Part shown: positions 38,156-50,548 of the stretch, in pieces
How positions within the stretch are numbered: the stretch's first letter is position 1
Layout: the number at the start of each line of letters is the position of its first letter
Source: Ficedula albicollis
Lineage: Eukaryota > Chordata > Aves > Passeriformes > Muscicapidae
Length of the DNA stretch: 64,000 nucleotides
Assembly (NCBI RefSeq): GCF_000247815.1
Contig: NC_021681.1
Location: 10,666,567 to 10,730,566 of the forward strand
Reading direction: 5' to 3'
The notes under the pieces: generated by a model
Database searches by the model: none
Told to the model about the DNA's origin: nothing
What the model saw: the letters and a program-made list of their open reading frames with translations, nothing else
Made by a program: the position numbers and the translations under genes

Positions 38156-41100
38156 TACAGGTCACCCACTAGGTTCTGAAATGAAAGAGATACCATATTG
38201 CTGATTGTTCATGCTCACTCAATAAAAATCATTGCTCAATATTATCACTTTTATTATTTTTATTGTAAGAAAGAGGGAGCACTTGCAATATCCCACTTGG
38301 CAAACAGCAGGTCCATGATGCTGGGTGCTCATGCACACCCAAGTCTGAGCCTTTCCTGGCACAAGCTTTCCCTGCCCTGCTTCATATAGAAATGTTCAGT
38401 TCCTTCCCTTCTTTTTAAGCTTCTGTTTTGTTTGGTTTAACAGGCGAGCACCCTAACCCAGCTCAGGGACAGCTGTGTTTCACACCACCGAGGGGGCACC
38501 GAGCAGTTGGGTGACAGAGCAGGGGGACACCAGCCAGAGCAGATGTGCAGGATCACTCTGTGCCTGTGCCCTGGGGAGGCAGGCAGGGCACAGAGGCAGC
38601 GAGGCAGGCTCTGCTCTGCTCTGCCCTAACAGCTGGCCCATGTCTGAGAGTGGACCAAAGCTCTCACACAAAGGAACTCACACCAAGGAGCACGGGCAAT
38701 TGCTTTTCTTGGTACATGATGCTTGCTTCTTGTGTTTTTTGGGTTCAATACCTACTAACAATCTCTTCAGTAATTTGTTAGAGTGGCCTCTGAATTCTCT
38801 AGTTTTTTATAGTTTTACTTTTTTTTCCTCTAACTCACTTTGCCTTCTCTCTTTGACTCTCTGTTTTTCAGTGTTTGTTATAGAATCGCAGGCGTCACCC
38901 AGAAATCAGTGTCTCACTCAGGCATTACATAACAGTTACACCAGATATTGCTGAGCTTTCCCACTGTTTACAAAGCAAACACAGTTTGCTCTTCATGTTT
39001 TCCAGTACACAATTGTCAGCTTACAAATGAGAATTGAGTCATTTTTGCCGAGCCATCATCTTTCCACCCTCTGTATCCTAGTCCCAGGGGACAGGGAGCA
39101 CACAGCAAGAACAGCCTGACCAGAAAGGGCAGATAATCTGCTGCTGTCGAAGGGGGAAGTTGTTTTAACTTGATGTAAGTGGTTATAAGGTTATTTCAAT
39201 TCTACTAATAAGTCTTTTAATTTAGCAGTGTTGATGCAGGGTTATTTTTTTAACTGGTAGTTTTCCTTTCAATTTCCAACATTCATTACTAAGACCTAAA
39301 TCTTTGGCCAAGAGAGAGTAAACTCTCTCTTGTCTGACTTCCCTAAAATTACACTGAATTACACATGCTGTGGCCTCCACCCCAAATCTATGGCCATGCA
39401 TTTATTAAGGGTGCTTGCAATTAAATTTAAAAGTGAAAAAAGTTGGTTTGGTTTTGATTTTGCCTCCCTTATCCTAATCTGAAGGTGTGACAGAGCAGTC
39501 AGGTAGTGATCCTGAGCAAGACAGACCTAACTTCTGGACCAAATCTCATCTCTTCCCTGAAGATTTCCCTCTCTTATTCTGTCCTTTGCCAGCCCTGTCA
39601 TGGTCCTTCTATGTGCATGTGCTTTGGAAAAGGGGCCATGTGACAGACGGGAAGAAATTTACTCTTCAGAGCATTATTCTCTTGATGTCAGTATTTCCCA
39701 GTGTAAGCTGTAGAGCCAAGTGGACCTGTTTCTCACACATCACAGCTCTCCCTCTTAAAGTTTAAAGCCATGAGCAATAATTTTTTCATGCAATACTTTT
39801 CCAGGCCACGGTAGAAGAGTCAGTCCAAAGAACCAGTGTGTGAATCTCCTCTCAGACAGCTCTTCACTCTGTCCTGTGTGTTTCCAAAAGGCACAGGAAT
39901 TATGCAGCACCAGCACCACTACCCTGCCCTTTGAGTGATGGATGTTAGCAGTCATGAATAATCACTGAATCCATGAGAACTAAGAGGAGCTCATTCCTTT
40001 GCAGTCCCAATAGTGTGTCACACCATGATCAAACACTGTGTCTCAGAGAAATGAATTGGCCTTTTCTCTTTTTGTTCCTCCACATTACCAGCCATTAGCA
40101 TTTCCCTGCAATGGATTTCATAACCAGGTTAGGTGACTATTCTTCACAGAACTGGTTTCAGACTTTCCAAGGCACAGTGGAGGAGAAAGGTTGTCACACA
40201 GACAGCTTCACTATTGTTGTAATGCCTTCTGGGCTACAGTGAACTGAAATGTTTTCATTTTAAAGGCTCAGCTTTGAAAGAGTGATTTCACCTTCTGAGT
40301 TGCTAATGAAATAACTACATCCATGCCAAATAGAGACTCTGGTACTGCACACTAAAAAGATACAAGGAACAGCTGTGTTTGACATTAAGGTGAAAGGCTT
40401 TCCTTCTCAGCACAAATAAGCAAAGCTGCAATTGCACAGCTTTGAGACTCCGAGCATCCTTGTCTGTTATTCATTTTTCTCAGGGTTTGCCCTAAGGCTG
40501 CATGGAGGAAAAATAAAGAGGCAACAGATAGAAGTCTTAATTGATACTGTTCTTGAAGCTGATGACCAGATGTTTGAAGTTAAATGTCACTCCACCTGAG
40601 TGCTTTGTTTGGTTAAGTGCTTTGTTTTCTTTACTTTCCAAGAACCCTTGGATGACTTCATAGGATCTAACCAAAAAAAATATAATCACAAGTAAATAAA
40701 CAGTCCCAGTTTACACCCACACAATGATAACTGCATTAATGAAACTGTTCCTTTTTCTACTGTGGTAAAACCATCCAGCATCATCCTTATCAATTTCCAT
40801 GTTGTACAAAACTACCATATAGCGGAAAAAATAATTGCTCATAATTAATTAATTAAGTATTTTGCCATTAAAAGCAACAAAATGGGGCTTTAGATAATAT
40901 CAGTGTTTTATCTGAGTGACTCGTTTCAGTTTTCCTGACACACATTTCACTCTCTTCTCTGTTGTGCCTGAGCAGAATTGTTAATGGGGCTTTGCAAAAT
41001 GCCTTTAACATTTCCTAACGTATTCCCCCTGCTCCTCACCTCACTACTGACCATTTTATTCAGCTTCAATTTATTTCTTCTCATACATGCTCAGAACATC

Positions 41101-44100
41101 CTGTGAGCCTTTGGTTTCTGTGTTCATCAGTGACACACACGGCTGAAATGCACTCAATTTGACACTGCCCTGACCACTAACATCTAGCAGGCAGCCATAC
41201 CCTGCTGCATGCAACTGTTGGAAGATGATTAAATTGCATTGCCTAATCTTTTCTCCATGTTGCAATTTTCTTTGTGGCACAGCCTCCCCTCCAGCAGCAC
41301 CACCTCCGTTGTAATCCACTTTGCACTGCCCCCAAACTGCAGCCATAGCAAAGTTTGATTGCTGCCTGAGGTAATACATTAGGCAATGCAAATTGTGCCT
41401 GTCCTGAGCACTTCTGCCTCAGCATCAGCAGTGTGTCCAAAATATTCTTCTTTATGGCTTTGTCTAGCACCAGATGAGATATGGTCAGTGTTTGCACATG
41501 GTCCACAGGTTTTCAGTTGGCATGATGCCAGCCCTTCCCTGCTCTCAGGTAGTGTCACTGCCCATTTGCAGAAGCCAGAAGAAAGGCCAGCCCTGGTACC
41601 CAGCTGTGTCACAAACAGCTGCTACACAGGGTTGGAGGAGTTTTTCATGTTTCATGAACTGTGTTCAAGCTGTTTGCTGGATGGAAATGGCAAGCCAGCG
41701 TTGGGCAGTCTCTTTAGGAATATCCAGGAACCTGAATACTCTTGGATTAGAGGGTGGCTTGGGTTGTGTGACCGTCATGTGGGCACTGGCTGCAGTCTAT
41801 CCCCCATAACTGAGTCTGTGACCTCACAGCAAATGACTTTCAACTTAGTCTTCTCCTTAACTCTCATGAAATCACCCACTGGTTGTTACCAGTGTTTCCT
41901 GAAGATGAAGTAGTTCAGTCTAACAGAGAAGAGACTTTAGGCAGGCAAAAATATACTACTCTTTTTGCAATGGGTTATTCATCCCTTTACTAGAGACTTT
42001 AGGCAGGCAAAAATATACTACTCGCTTTGCAATGGGTTATTCATCCCTTTACCTGCTTTCTTTAGGTACTATGATGGTCTGCAGAGCAGGGAGTGACAGC
42101 CCCAGGTTTGGCAGAGAAGGCAGGAAATATAACCTGTGGTTTCCTCAGAAAAACCCCACTGGGAGTTGGGCATCAAAGCTGGCTGTCTATTCAGGCTTGC
42201 AGGCAGAGCCCATCCCCAGACTGTTCACTGCACTGAGCCCATGTGGAGCAGCTGTTTGATGTATGCAAAATGGAAGCCCTTTTCTGAGTTCTGAACTTGA
42301 TCTGTGAGTCTGCAGTTAAGTATCTTTCTTTTACAAAGGAAATTTTTCCTGAAGTTTGCTGGATTTGCTTCACAGTTAAGTGCTTTTCATTTAAGATGTC
42401 TTTGTGTGTTGACAGCCTTGTCTGAAGGTTATTTCATTGTATTCTCCTTGATCAAGTGCTATTCACAATACAGTGGATGTCATAACCCAGTAATCCCATT
42501 TAATAAAATTCAAAGTCTTCTGACTAGCTAGCAAAAGGAGGTCCTACTCAAATAATTACCAGACCTTAACATTGAACTTGTGACTAATATCAAATCGGAA
42601 ATGGCTTTTACTTTTCCCCTTCTTCTCACCTTGAGTGAATTTGGGTTTGATTAATAGATCTAGATATCATCAAAGTCCTGGAAATCTGCACACACACGAT
42701 AATAAAGACAAAAAATATCTTCTGATGGATACATTAATTCACCTCATAAGGCATCCTGTTAATTCCCTCGTCTCTTGAACTATCTAAAGCTGATGATGTT
42801 GCACATTTTTCTCCCTAAAATAATTAACTCTTATCAAAATCCACTATGCTTCCTCTACTCAAGTATAACAAGCTTGTTGCTCACAACACACAGTTTGTCT
42901 TTGATATCAGAAACATGAAAACAAGGTGAAAAAAAGAGGCTGTAGATCCATGAAGGGCATGGGTCTTTGGACTGTTATCTCCTATTTCCCAAGGCAATTA
43001 CTTTGGCTTGTGGATTTGTCCAAGAGCTTGGGTGCTGAAACTCCTTGCTATGGCTTGTACAGGAACTAATCTGACTGTACTGGGAAAAGTGGAGCAGCTT
43101 CTGTGGTGGAATGAGTACTACAAGATTACCTGTAAGGAAACACTCTTTTCTTGAAGCTGCTGCACTGTGCTGAATATTAAATACTTACGGAGTTATGTTG
43201 AAAAATACAATGATGCATGAGCTGCAAGGTGGGAGATGGGGGAAACTACCTGACCAGTAGGATGATCTCTGGACTTCAGCAATAGCATGTCCAGTCTACA
43301 GAAGAAATGAAGATGCCCAGACACCTCTTTTTTACAGGAATTTAAGTCTTCCAACAGGCATAGGAGTTTTCATGTGAGTTTCATGCTTACCCAGGTAAGA
43401 TCTGATGTGGGTGAACCATCCAAGGACTAGGGGAGATTACCAACTCTTTACCATCACTACAGCAAGAGAGCCTAGAGGTTGCTCATGTTGCAGCCTCTGA
43501 AATGAGCAAAGGATGCTGACTTTCCTGTCAACAAAGGCTCCAAGCATTTCTGGATGGGGAAAATTAGAAATGATGACAGCACAACATGTGTAATTTAATG
43601 CAGCCTGCCTTAAATACCCTGAAAAGTCAAAAGAAAAGGCATCTTGCACTTCCCTTTCTCAAGGATCACATACAACTGCTGTGTGTTTCCAAACAGCTGC
43701 AGCATTTGTCTGAGCAAGATGCAGGAATCTGTTTCATGTCTGCATCTTTTTCTGAAGAGTGCTTAGCAAAGCATGGGGATGATCAGCACTTTAAAAAAGT
43801 ACCTTGCTAGGGGCCAGTTCCTCCATGCCACACACTGCAGAGACCTCAAACCCACATCCAGTGTGATTTAAACCTAAATATGCATTAAGGATAACATATA
43901 CAAATATCTAGCAGTACCCAGAAATACGCTCACCACTGTGGTAAAAGGTGGTAAAGCAATAAGGTTACCATGGGTTTTAATGAGAGGTCACAAATGACAG
44001 CAAAATAAAACGTTCTTTCAAAAGTTAAATAAACCTAAATGTGTGAGAATTGAATGCTTAAATGAAGACTTCCAACCACTTGGTGTTTTACCCTTTGGGT

Positions 44101-44831
44101 TAAGTAACTGACATCTATATTTTACAACTTTAACAAATCTTTTAATGTTATGGTAGTACATAAATGCAGCACATAATATAAATAAAGAAATAATTGTCCT
44201 TGTATGTTGCAAACCACCCGAAACAGCTAAAACTAAAGCAAGTAATAAAGACATTTAAGATAGACACACCCCAAATAAACTAAAAATAAGGTTATTAATA
44301 GACATTAAGAGTTAGTAATGGTTTGATACAAGTTCCAAACTCTTAGTTAGAAAGTTAATCTGTAGATTTAGTGTCAACCTCCTTCCCTCAGCATCACCAG
44401 AAAATTAATGGACATTTGCCTGATACAATCATATATCTGAATCAAGCAGTTCCATCCATAAACCTGGTACCATGAATTTATATTGACAAGATCCCTGCAG
44501 TGTGACTTAATATTTCAATAGCTCTCAAGCTGTTATGGATCTGTACCTCCAAAAGAAGGAAACTAACCCCAAAATGTGGATGATAAGACTGTTTTACTAT
44601 CTTCTGCAGCCAGCAGCAGGAAGTAACCTTTGTTCAGGGATGTGAAGGATTTGAATGTCATAGCACTAGGAAGAGCAAGGAAGATCCTGAAAACAACAGT
44701 GGGCATTAGCAAATCTTTGGATGTGTAATCAGAGGCTTAAGGCCAAGTTGCAATAATTAAATAAACAAGATTTCAATATGGGATTTGTTGTGAGTCATGT
44801 TTCCACCCTAACCCTAAATAAAATGGAGGTA
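38156..44831. other. Mostly single-copy DNA, no gene recognised
   Basis: Contains the 62-bp duplication at 41930-42052. Frames of 159 codons (38475-38954, plus) and 175 codons (41386-41913, plus) are the longest outside simple repeats. The 175-codon frame overlaps two unrelated open minus-strand frames, which suggests a GC-richer patch, not selection on one protein. No start-site context, intron pattern or domain supports coding. Confidence 0.5.
41930..42052. repeat. Tandem duplication, 62-bp unit
   Basis: 41930-41991 and 41992-42052 are adjacent copies. Two neighbouring bases differ (CTCTTTTTG against CTCGCTTTG). Confidence 0.93.
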
Positions 44832-44847
44832 GGGGGGTGGGGAGGGG
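44832..44847 (+). other. G-run cluster
   Basis: Runs of six, four and four G are separated by single bases (GGGGGGTGGGGAGGGG). The six-G run can be split to give the four tracts needed for a G-quadruplex. It lies about 20 bp outside the CR1 fragment. Confidence 0.5.
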
Positions 44848-44867
44848 CGTTGCTCAAAGCTTCATTC

Positions 44868-45161
44868 AACCTTACCCTCACAGTAAAGGATTTTTTACTA
44901 TTATCTCCTCTAAACCTACTCTCAGTTTGAAGCTACTCCCCCTTGTCCTGTCACTACATGGTTCTGTAAAGAGTCCCTCTCCATCCTTCTTGTCAGCTCC
45001 CTTTATGCTCTGGAAAGCCACAACCAGATCACCCCAAAGCCTTCTCTTCTCCAGGCTGAACAATCCCAATTCTCTCAGCCTCTCCTGTTAAGAGGTGAGC
45101 TCCATCCCTCTAATCAACCTGGTGACCTTCTCTGGACTTGCTCCAACAGGTTGATATCATT
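44868..45161 (-). mobile_element. CR1 LINE fragment, minus orientation
   Basis: Read on the plus strand, the segment carries the reverse complement of the avian CR1 3' region, with recognisable blocks CCCTCACAGTAAAG, CCCCTTGTCCTGTCACTACA, CTTCTCTTCTCCAGGCTGAA and CTCCAACAGG in the usual order. It lacks the most distal 3' end and is 5'-truncated, so it encodes no protein. Substitutions relative to the remembered consensus are numerous, suggesting an old insertion. Confidence 0.9.
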
Positions 45162-48100
45162 TTAATCTGGCTGAATTCTGGCTGTTGTTATTGTTGGAGG
45201 AAGGGATGGGACAAACTGGCTGGTGGAGCCACTCAGAACCAACCCAGTACTTTCAGCTCAGTCCCAAGTCCTGGTGCTGAGCTAAGAGGGCTGTGCAGCA
45301 CACAGGATCCCATGGCACAATCCTTGCACATCCATTGCCACCATTTCAGGGTGTGCTGGGGGCTCCCAGCTGGGTGGGAGGCAGAGTGAAAGGCCAGGAG
45401 TGAGCATTTGTCCAGGCCAGCAAACTGTTCCTTGAGCAGCTCTAGCCAGAGCCAACACCACAGACAGAGGAAAGCATCCCAACTATCCCAGCTGGCAAAC
45501 ATTACTTTTTTTCCTTTTGAGGAAAAGTAAAATACCATCAATTAAAGCATATTTAAAATATCATTCAGCATTTGTTTGGGTTCATTGTTATAGCAGCACT
45601 GTGTGGCTGATGGATCCCTGGAGTGCATGAGTCTTGCTGCTGTAGAAAGGTATTTCTGCCCAGCCATGACTTCCTGCTCTCTTGAGTGTGCTGACAGATC
45701 TAATCAGATATTTAATTGTGTTCTTTCAAAAGTGAACAGGAAAGGCATTCAATGGCCAGTAAAGATATTTCCAAAGGACAACACTCACTTTCTCCTGAAA
45801 AAAATATAAAGGATTAGCTCTCCTTGGAACTATGTTATTGAGAATGAATGGCTGTAAATGTGGATTGCAGATGATTTGCTCTATATCCCAGGATTTGGGG
45901 GATGAGTCGTATTACTGTACCAGACAGTGGCTGGACAAATAAAAAAAAATCTGCTTCTATTTGGAGAAAGAAATATATAGTGGGGGGAAAAAAAGGGTTC
46001 TCCTGCACAATGATAAAAATAAATACTTATTCAAAAGAATTGTAAGACTGCATTTATTTATAGCAGAAAAAGGAAAAAAGAAAATGCTTTCATATCTGGA
46101 TTTTTCATACTTGTCCATGTAGCAACTACATAACATATGCACATTATGTTTGCATTTTATATTTGTCTGTATGCATTTATAAAAACAGTACAATTTTGAA
46201 AACTTATGTATTGTCTGGCATGCCCTCAAGCCCTGGAACACTTCTGGACAGAAAGAAGGCAAACCCTAGAAATCTGCTTACTTTGGATCTGGCCTTTGAC
46301 ACTCTTTGATGGATAACAGATAAGAGTGTCGTTTTTTAGAGGCCTTCAGTTGAGATAAAAACCTGTATATTAACTGCCATATTTCTGTGCTACATCAGAG
46401 AATATAAGAGACAGGGTTTGGCTGGGGAAAAAAAAATGACCCCTTGCCATGTGCTGATATCAAGGAATATTAAGTATTTTCTTCCAGCTCACTGAGCCTT
46501 CCCAGATTTAAGGCAGACCAGTGTAGCTGTCCACAGCAAGGTAAAGTGTGGTGCAGCCCTTTGTGGAAGAAATCAGAGAGACAGCCAGCCTGAGGAAAAA
46601 TGCTGAGCTAAATTCAACACAATGGTACTGTGCATTTCTCTGCTCATTGAAACAGACTTGGAAAGGAAAGTGAATTTAAGCTCAACAGTGTGTGAAGTGT
46701 ATATTAAATAAGAAGTTGAGTCAAGTGACTGCTTATTAGAAAGCACAGCAGGTTCTATGTACCTAATACCTATGTATCTATGATTCTGTGTAAACTAAAA
46801 GTAGTCTGAGTTGTAGGAATGCCACTTCAGGCAGCCATTAAAAGCAAAACCTGGGATCTGTGTTTCCAAATGTAAAATCTGGGGGGGAAAAAAGAGATCA
46901 GGATGCTTATAAAAAAGTGAGGTCCTTAGTATGCAAGTTCTTGAATTATTCTTCCCCAGTGTGAAAATTGCCATGTCATTAGAAGTAATACAGATTTGTG
47001 AACAACTGCCAGCCATGCTTCACTCAGAGTAAAGAAAAGCAATGCAGAATCATACTCCATCTTTCACCAGACTGTTTCAGCTCTTTTACTTAACTAGGAG
47101 CCCATGATGATATTACAGAATACTTTTAAAATGTTCTGTAATTAGTTTCCAGAAATAAATTATCTAACAGTGAATGAATCACACTTTTTTTCCTGCACAC
47201 ACCAGGCTGATCAATCCTCAGAGATACTTGAACCTGGAAAAGTCACAGCTGAAGGCAGTGTTACAGCCCTGTCAGCCCTGTACAACTGTCAGGTCCTGGC
47301 TTTCATCCCTTCTTGCTGTCTCCAAAGAGATACACTCCCACTGGCATGATACCTGTCTTGCTTTTTCAGGAGTGATGTGGAAGTAGAGCAGAGTTGTGCA
47401 TGGCTAAACTGAGCTTCCAGCTCCCTTTGAAGTCAAGGGAACAACAGACTGTCTATGTTAGAGTATTTCTTTTATTGCATTTCCCAAACCAGCACTGCTT
47501 GTGAGCTTGCCAACACTAAGCAGTTGTTAGTTTGCTGCACAGGAGAGCAGCAGCTGCTGGGCACATGCCAATTCTTTTTAATATCCACAGCACAGCAGAG
47601 CTAAGGAGGAAAATGCCACAAACTCGTCTTTGCATTTCTATCCTGTGCTGCTGTGGGCAGGCTGCAATAACCACATACACAGCCCTGCAAAACAGGGCTG
47701 ACAAGAAAGTGACTCTAAACATAGCCAGGAGCAGGGCAAGAACATTGCTGGGCAGGGAGAGGGGCCAAGAGAGATTTCAGAAAGCATTTATGTGCTTGAA
47801 CTTAAAGACAGGAAAATGCTGCTCATCTGGGACATTCAATTCTTGGGAAAATCCAGGCTTAGTTATCTTTCTTCTACTAAGTTTGAAGATGTTATTCTGA
47901 CTATTTGAGGGGGTTTTTTTAGAAATAAGGTCACATCTTCTATAAGAATTTAAATTATCTGTGTGTCTAATTTGTTTTGATTATCTGTGTTATGCCATGA
48001 AAAATGGATTACACATTCAAAACTCCCCAGAGAGCCTGCAGAGTTTTATGAAGGTACAACTGATACGATGCTGCAAAGGCCAGCTGGTTTCCACAATAAA

Positions 48101-48995
48101 AGATGATCTGAGATGAAAAAAGTATTCATTTTCCTGAGCTCATTCCTATTTTGAAATAACTATTAAAAGGCATCTCCAACACTGTGTTAGAAAAGTGGAT
48201 GGATGAATAACAAAGCCATTTTCCTGTCTTTATGAAAGCCTGCTAATAAAAGGAAAAATTTAAGCAGTAAAATATAATACAACCTAAATAATATCCCTTC
48301 TCCCCCCGCCCCCCCCCAAAAAAGAAAGATGTTCCAAATTTACTGTCAGTCATGCACAGGTGAAGTTGGCTTTATATGTGAATGTCATGATGGTACAAAA
48401 GAAATGCCATACAGAGTAGGTGATCCATAGGTTAAGTAGGCTGTTCCTTGAGAGGGATTAAAAATTAAAATTGAATTGAAGAAGATACAGAAAATAAAAA
48501 GGGCAATAGAAATTCCATAAGTGAGCATAGTAAAGCAATAAGAACAGACATTGGCACCCTCTGCTCTGTTGGCAGCAGTAGGGACAGAGGACTCAAGTCC
48601 TTACCTGGGCATAATAGTCCATATCTGTCATGCAGAATCGAGTGGTGGGAGTGAGGAGCTGGGCCAACCATAGTTTGAAGTTTAAGGGAACGAAAAGCCT
48701 TTGGACAGGTGGGGTGCAAGGGTCCATCTATGGTGTGTGTCCAACCACGGGTGCCCCCCTGTTCTCCAGCCCCCATCAGGAGGGTGAGTGGGTGCTGTGT
48801 GTCCCCAGCCACAGGCAGGCTGCACAGCCCCAGCTGCTCACCCAGCCAACATACTCATCCTTCCCAGAAGGGCAGTCAAAGCCTTCATGGAGCACCGATC
48901 CAGGAGACAGAAGGTAAATATGTGTTTGCATCCCATCCCCCAGCATTTTTCGTCCCATTCTAGGTAATTTCCAGCCATGAATGTTCAACTAATTA
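45162..48995. other. Single-copy DNA, no gene recognised
   Basis: The longest frames are 122 codons (47532-47900, plus) and 115 codons (48465-48812, minus); neither is recognised. A C-rich low-complexity tract lies at 48302-48317. Confidence 0.5.
48302..48317. repeat. Short C-rich low-complexity tract
   Basis: Six C, one G and nine C in succession, followed by an A-rich stretch. Confidence 0.8.
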
Positions 48996-49136
48996 AGAGA
49001 AAACAAGACCTGATTTGATTTCCCAAGCTGAGACTGCAGTCTTGTCAGATTTATTCTGCTGTTGGCAGAGAAAACAAGACCTGATTTGATTTCCCAAGAT
49101 CAGACTGCAGTCTTGGCAGATTTATTCTGCTGTTGG
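48996..49136. repeat. Tandem duplication, 71-bp unit
   Basis: 48996-49066 and 49067-49136 are adjacent. They differ in AGCTGAG/AGATCAG and TGTCAG/TGGCAG. The unit includes CAAGACCTGATTTGATTTCC. Confidence 0.93.
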
Positions 49137-49735
49137 TAATTTCTGTTTTCTTTTGGGTTGTTTTATTCCTTTATCTGGTTTGAGCTGTCTGCAGGAGGGA
49201 AAACAAGTCCACTTGGAGGCTGTGTCTGAGGTATTGCCTCTAATAGTCTGGATCCAAGTCTGTTTACACTAAGAGGCACCTGATCTTGTTAAAAAGGCTG
49301 ACACGTGCAGCAGATAAAATCCTAACTAAAGCCCTTACCTCTTTAAAAGTTTGTCTACTGTGGTGTTGAATTTACTGTGAAGTTTCTGAGGTGTGCTGCC
49401 AATGATGGATTCAGGTTGTAATCTCAGCAGGGGAGATTTTTTGAGACTTTTTTCTGTATGTAAATTGCTGACAATGTTAATGGCCATCAGCAAGGAACAA
49501 ATAATCTTCTTCATAATGCCAGTGCCAGTTTCCTGTCTTTATCACAATCCATGCTTAGAAAAGTGTTGTAAACTGAATAAAACAGCCTCATCTCCACCCC
49601 CATTTATGTAGAAACATTGCTCTTGAAGGCTTTACTCCAATTAAAAAGTTTTTTTTCTCTTTGCAGAGAAAAGATATTCTACCTAGGGATGCATGTGCAT
49701 TATCAGACTTGCATATTTGCATGTCTTTGTTCTTC

Positions 49736-49908
49736 ACTTCTTTGATTAAAAAAAAAAAAAAAAAGTTTTTCCAAAATTACTCCATTTGAATAGGAATTTT
49801 AGGCACTAGAAATACATTTTTTTACTTCTTTGATTAAAAAAAAAAAAAAGTTTTTCCAAAATTACTCCATTTGAATAGGAATTTTAGGCACTAGAAATAC
49901 ATTTTTTT
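49736..49908. repeat. Tandem duplication, 88-bp unit with poly-A
   Basis: 49736-49823 and 49824-49908 are adjacent copies. The internal A-run is 17 long in the first and 14 in the second; otherwise I see no difference. The A-run is internal to the unit, not terminal, so this is not a retrotransposon tail. Confidence 0.93.
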
Positions 49909-50397
49909 CATAGAGTTGAACTCCAGAAACACTGGCCATGTAGTCATATACACAGCAGGACAGATTTTTGTCTCACAGCACTCACCCTGCTCACTAGCTG
50001 GGAATGCTTAAATCCCTGCCCATCACTAACACTCCCCAGCTTGTGTCACTGACTTGTTGTAATACAAAGATCACTGTCTCTCTTCATGGTCCATCAAGTT
50101 TGAAGGTACCACACTGAGACTACAGGAAAAATAACACCCTGCACTAATCCTGCTCACTTAGAGGAGATTGCTCGCTGGGAGAGAGACTATTGGCATTGGG
50201 ATTATGCAAGTAAGTAAACCCATCTGCTCTCACTGGGTTGGTAATATTTACAATAAGTAATAGTCTCAAAAAAAAATGGAATGTCCAGAAATTGATACAT
50301 CTTACTGTATTTTCTATGCAATGTTCACAAATACTGCCTGTTTCAGGTAATTAATAGTGATTTTCTGAGAAATGGATTGAAAAGGTTATGTTTTATG

Positions 50398-50548
50398 GCA
50401 ACAGGCTGAGTTGCAGTGATCTGATTTCTATGTGTGCATTTCAGCTCTGCAGTGGCAGCTGAAGGATAGAATTGCAACAGGCTGAGTTGCAGTGATCTGA
50501 TTTCTCTGTGTGCATTTCAGCTCTACAGTGGCAGCTGAAGGATAGAAT
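50398..50548. repeat. Tandem duplication, 76-bp unit
   Basis: 50398-50473 and 50474-50548 are adjacent. Two substitutions separate them (TTCTATGTG/TTCTCTGTG and GCTCTGCAG/GCTCTACAG). Confidence 0.93.

Noticed and set aside
38475..38954. 159-codon plus-strand open frame with a hydrophobic C-terminal half
   Set aside because: The hydrophobic part comes from a T-rich stretch; no signal peptide at the start and no known family.
41386..41913. 175-codon plus-strand open frame
   Set aside because: A frame this long is about what chance gives in 64 kb on two strands, it overlaps open antisense frames, and no domain is recognised.
44808..44818. CCTAACCCTAAA, telomere-like
   Set aside because: Fewer than two full CCCTAA units; not an interstitial telomeric array.
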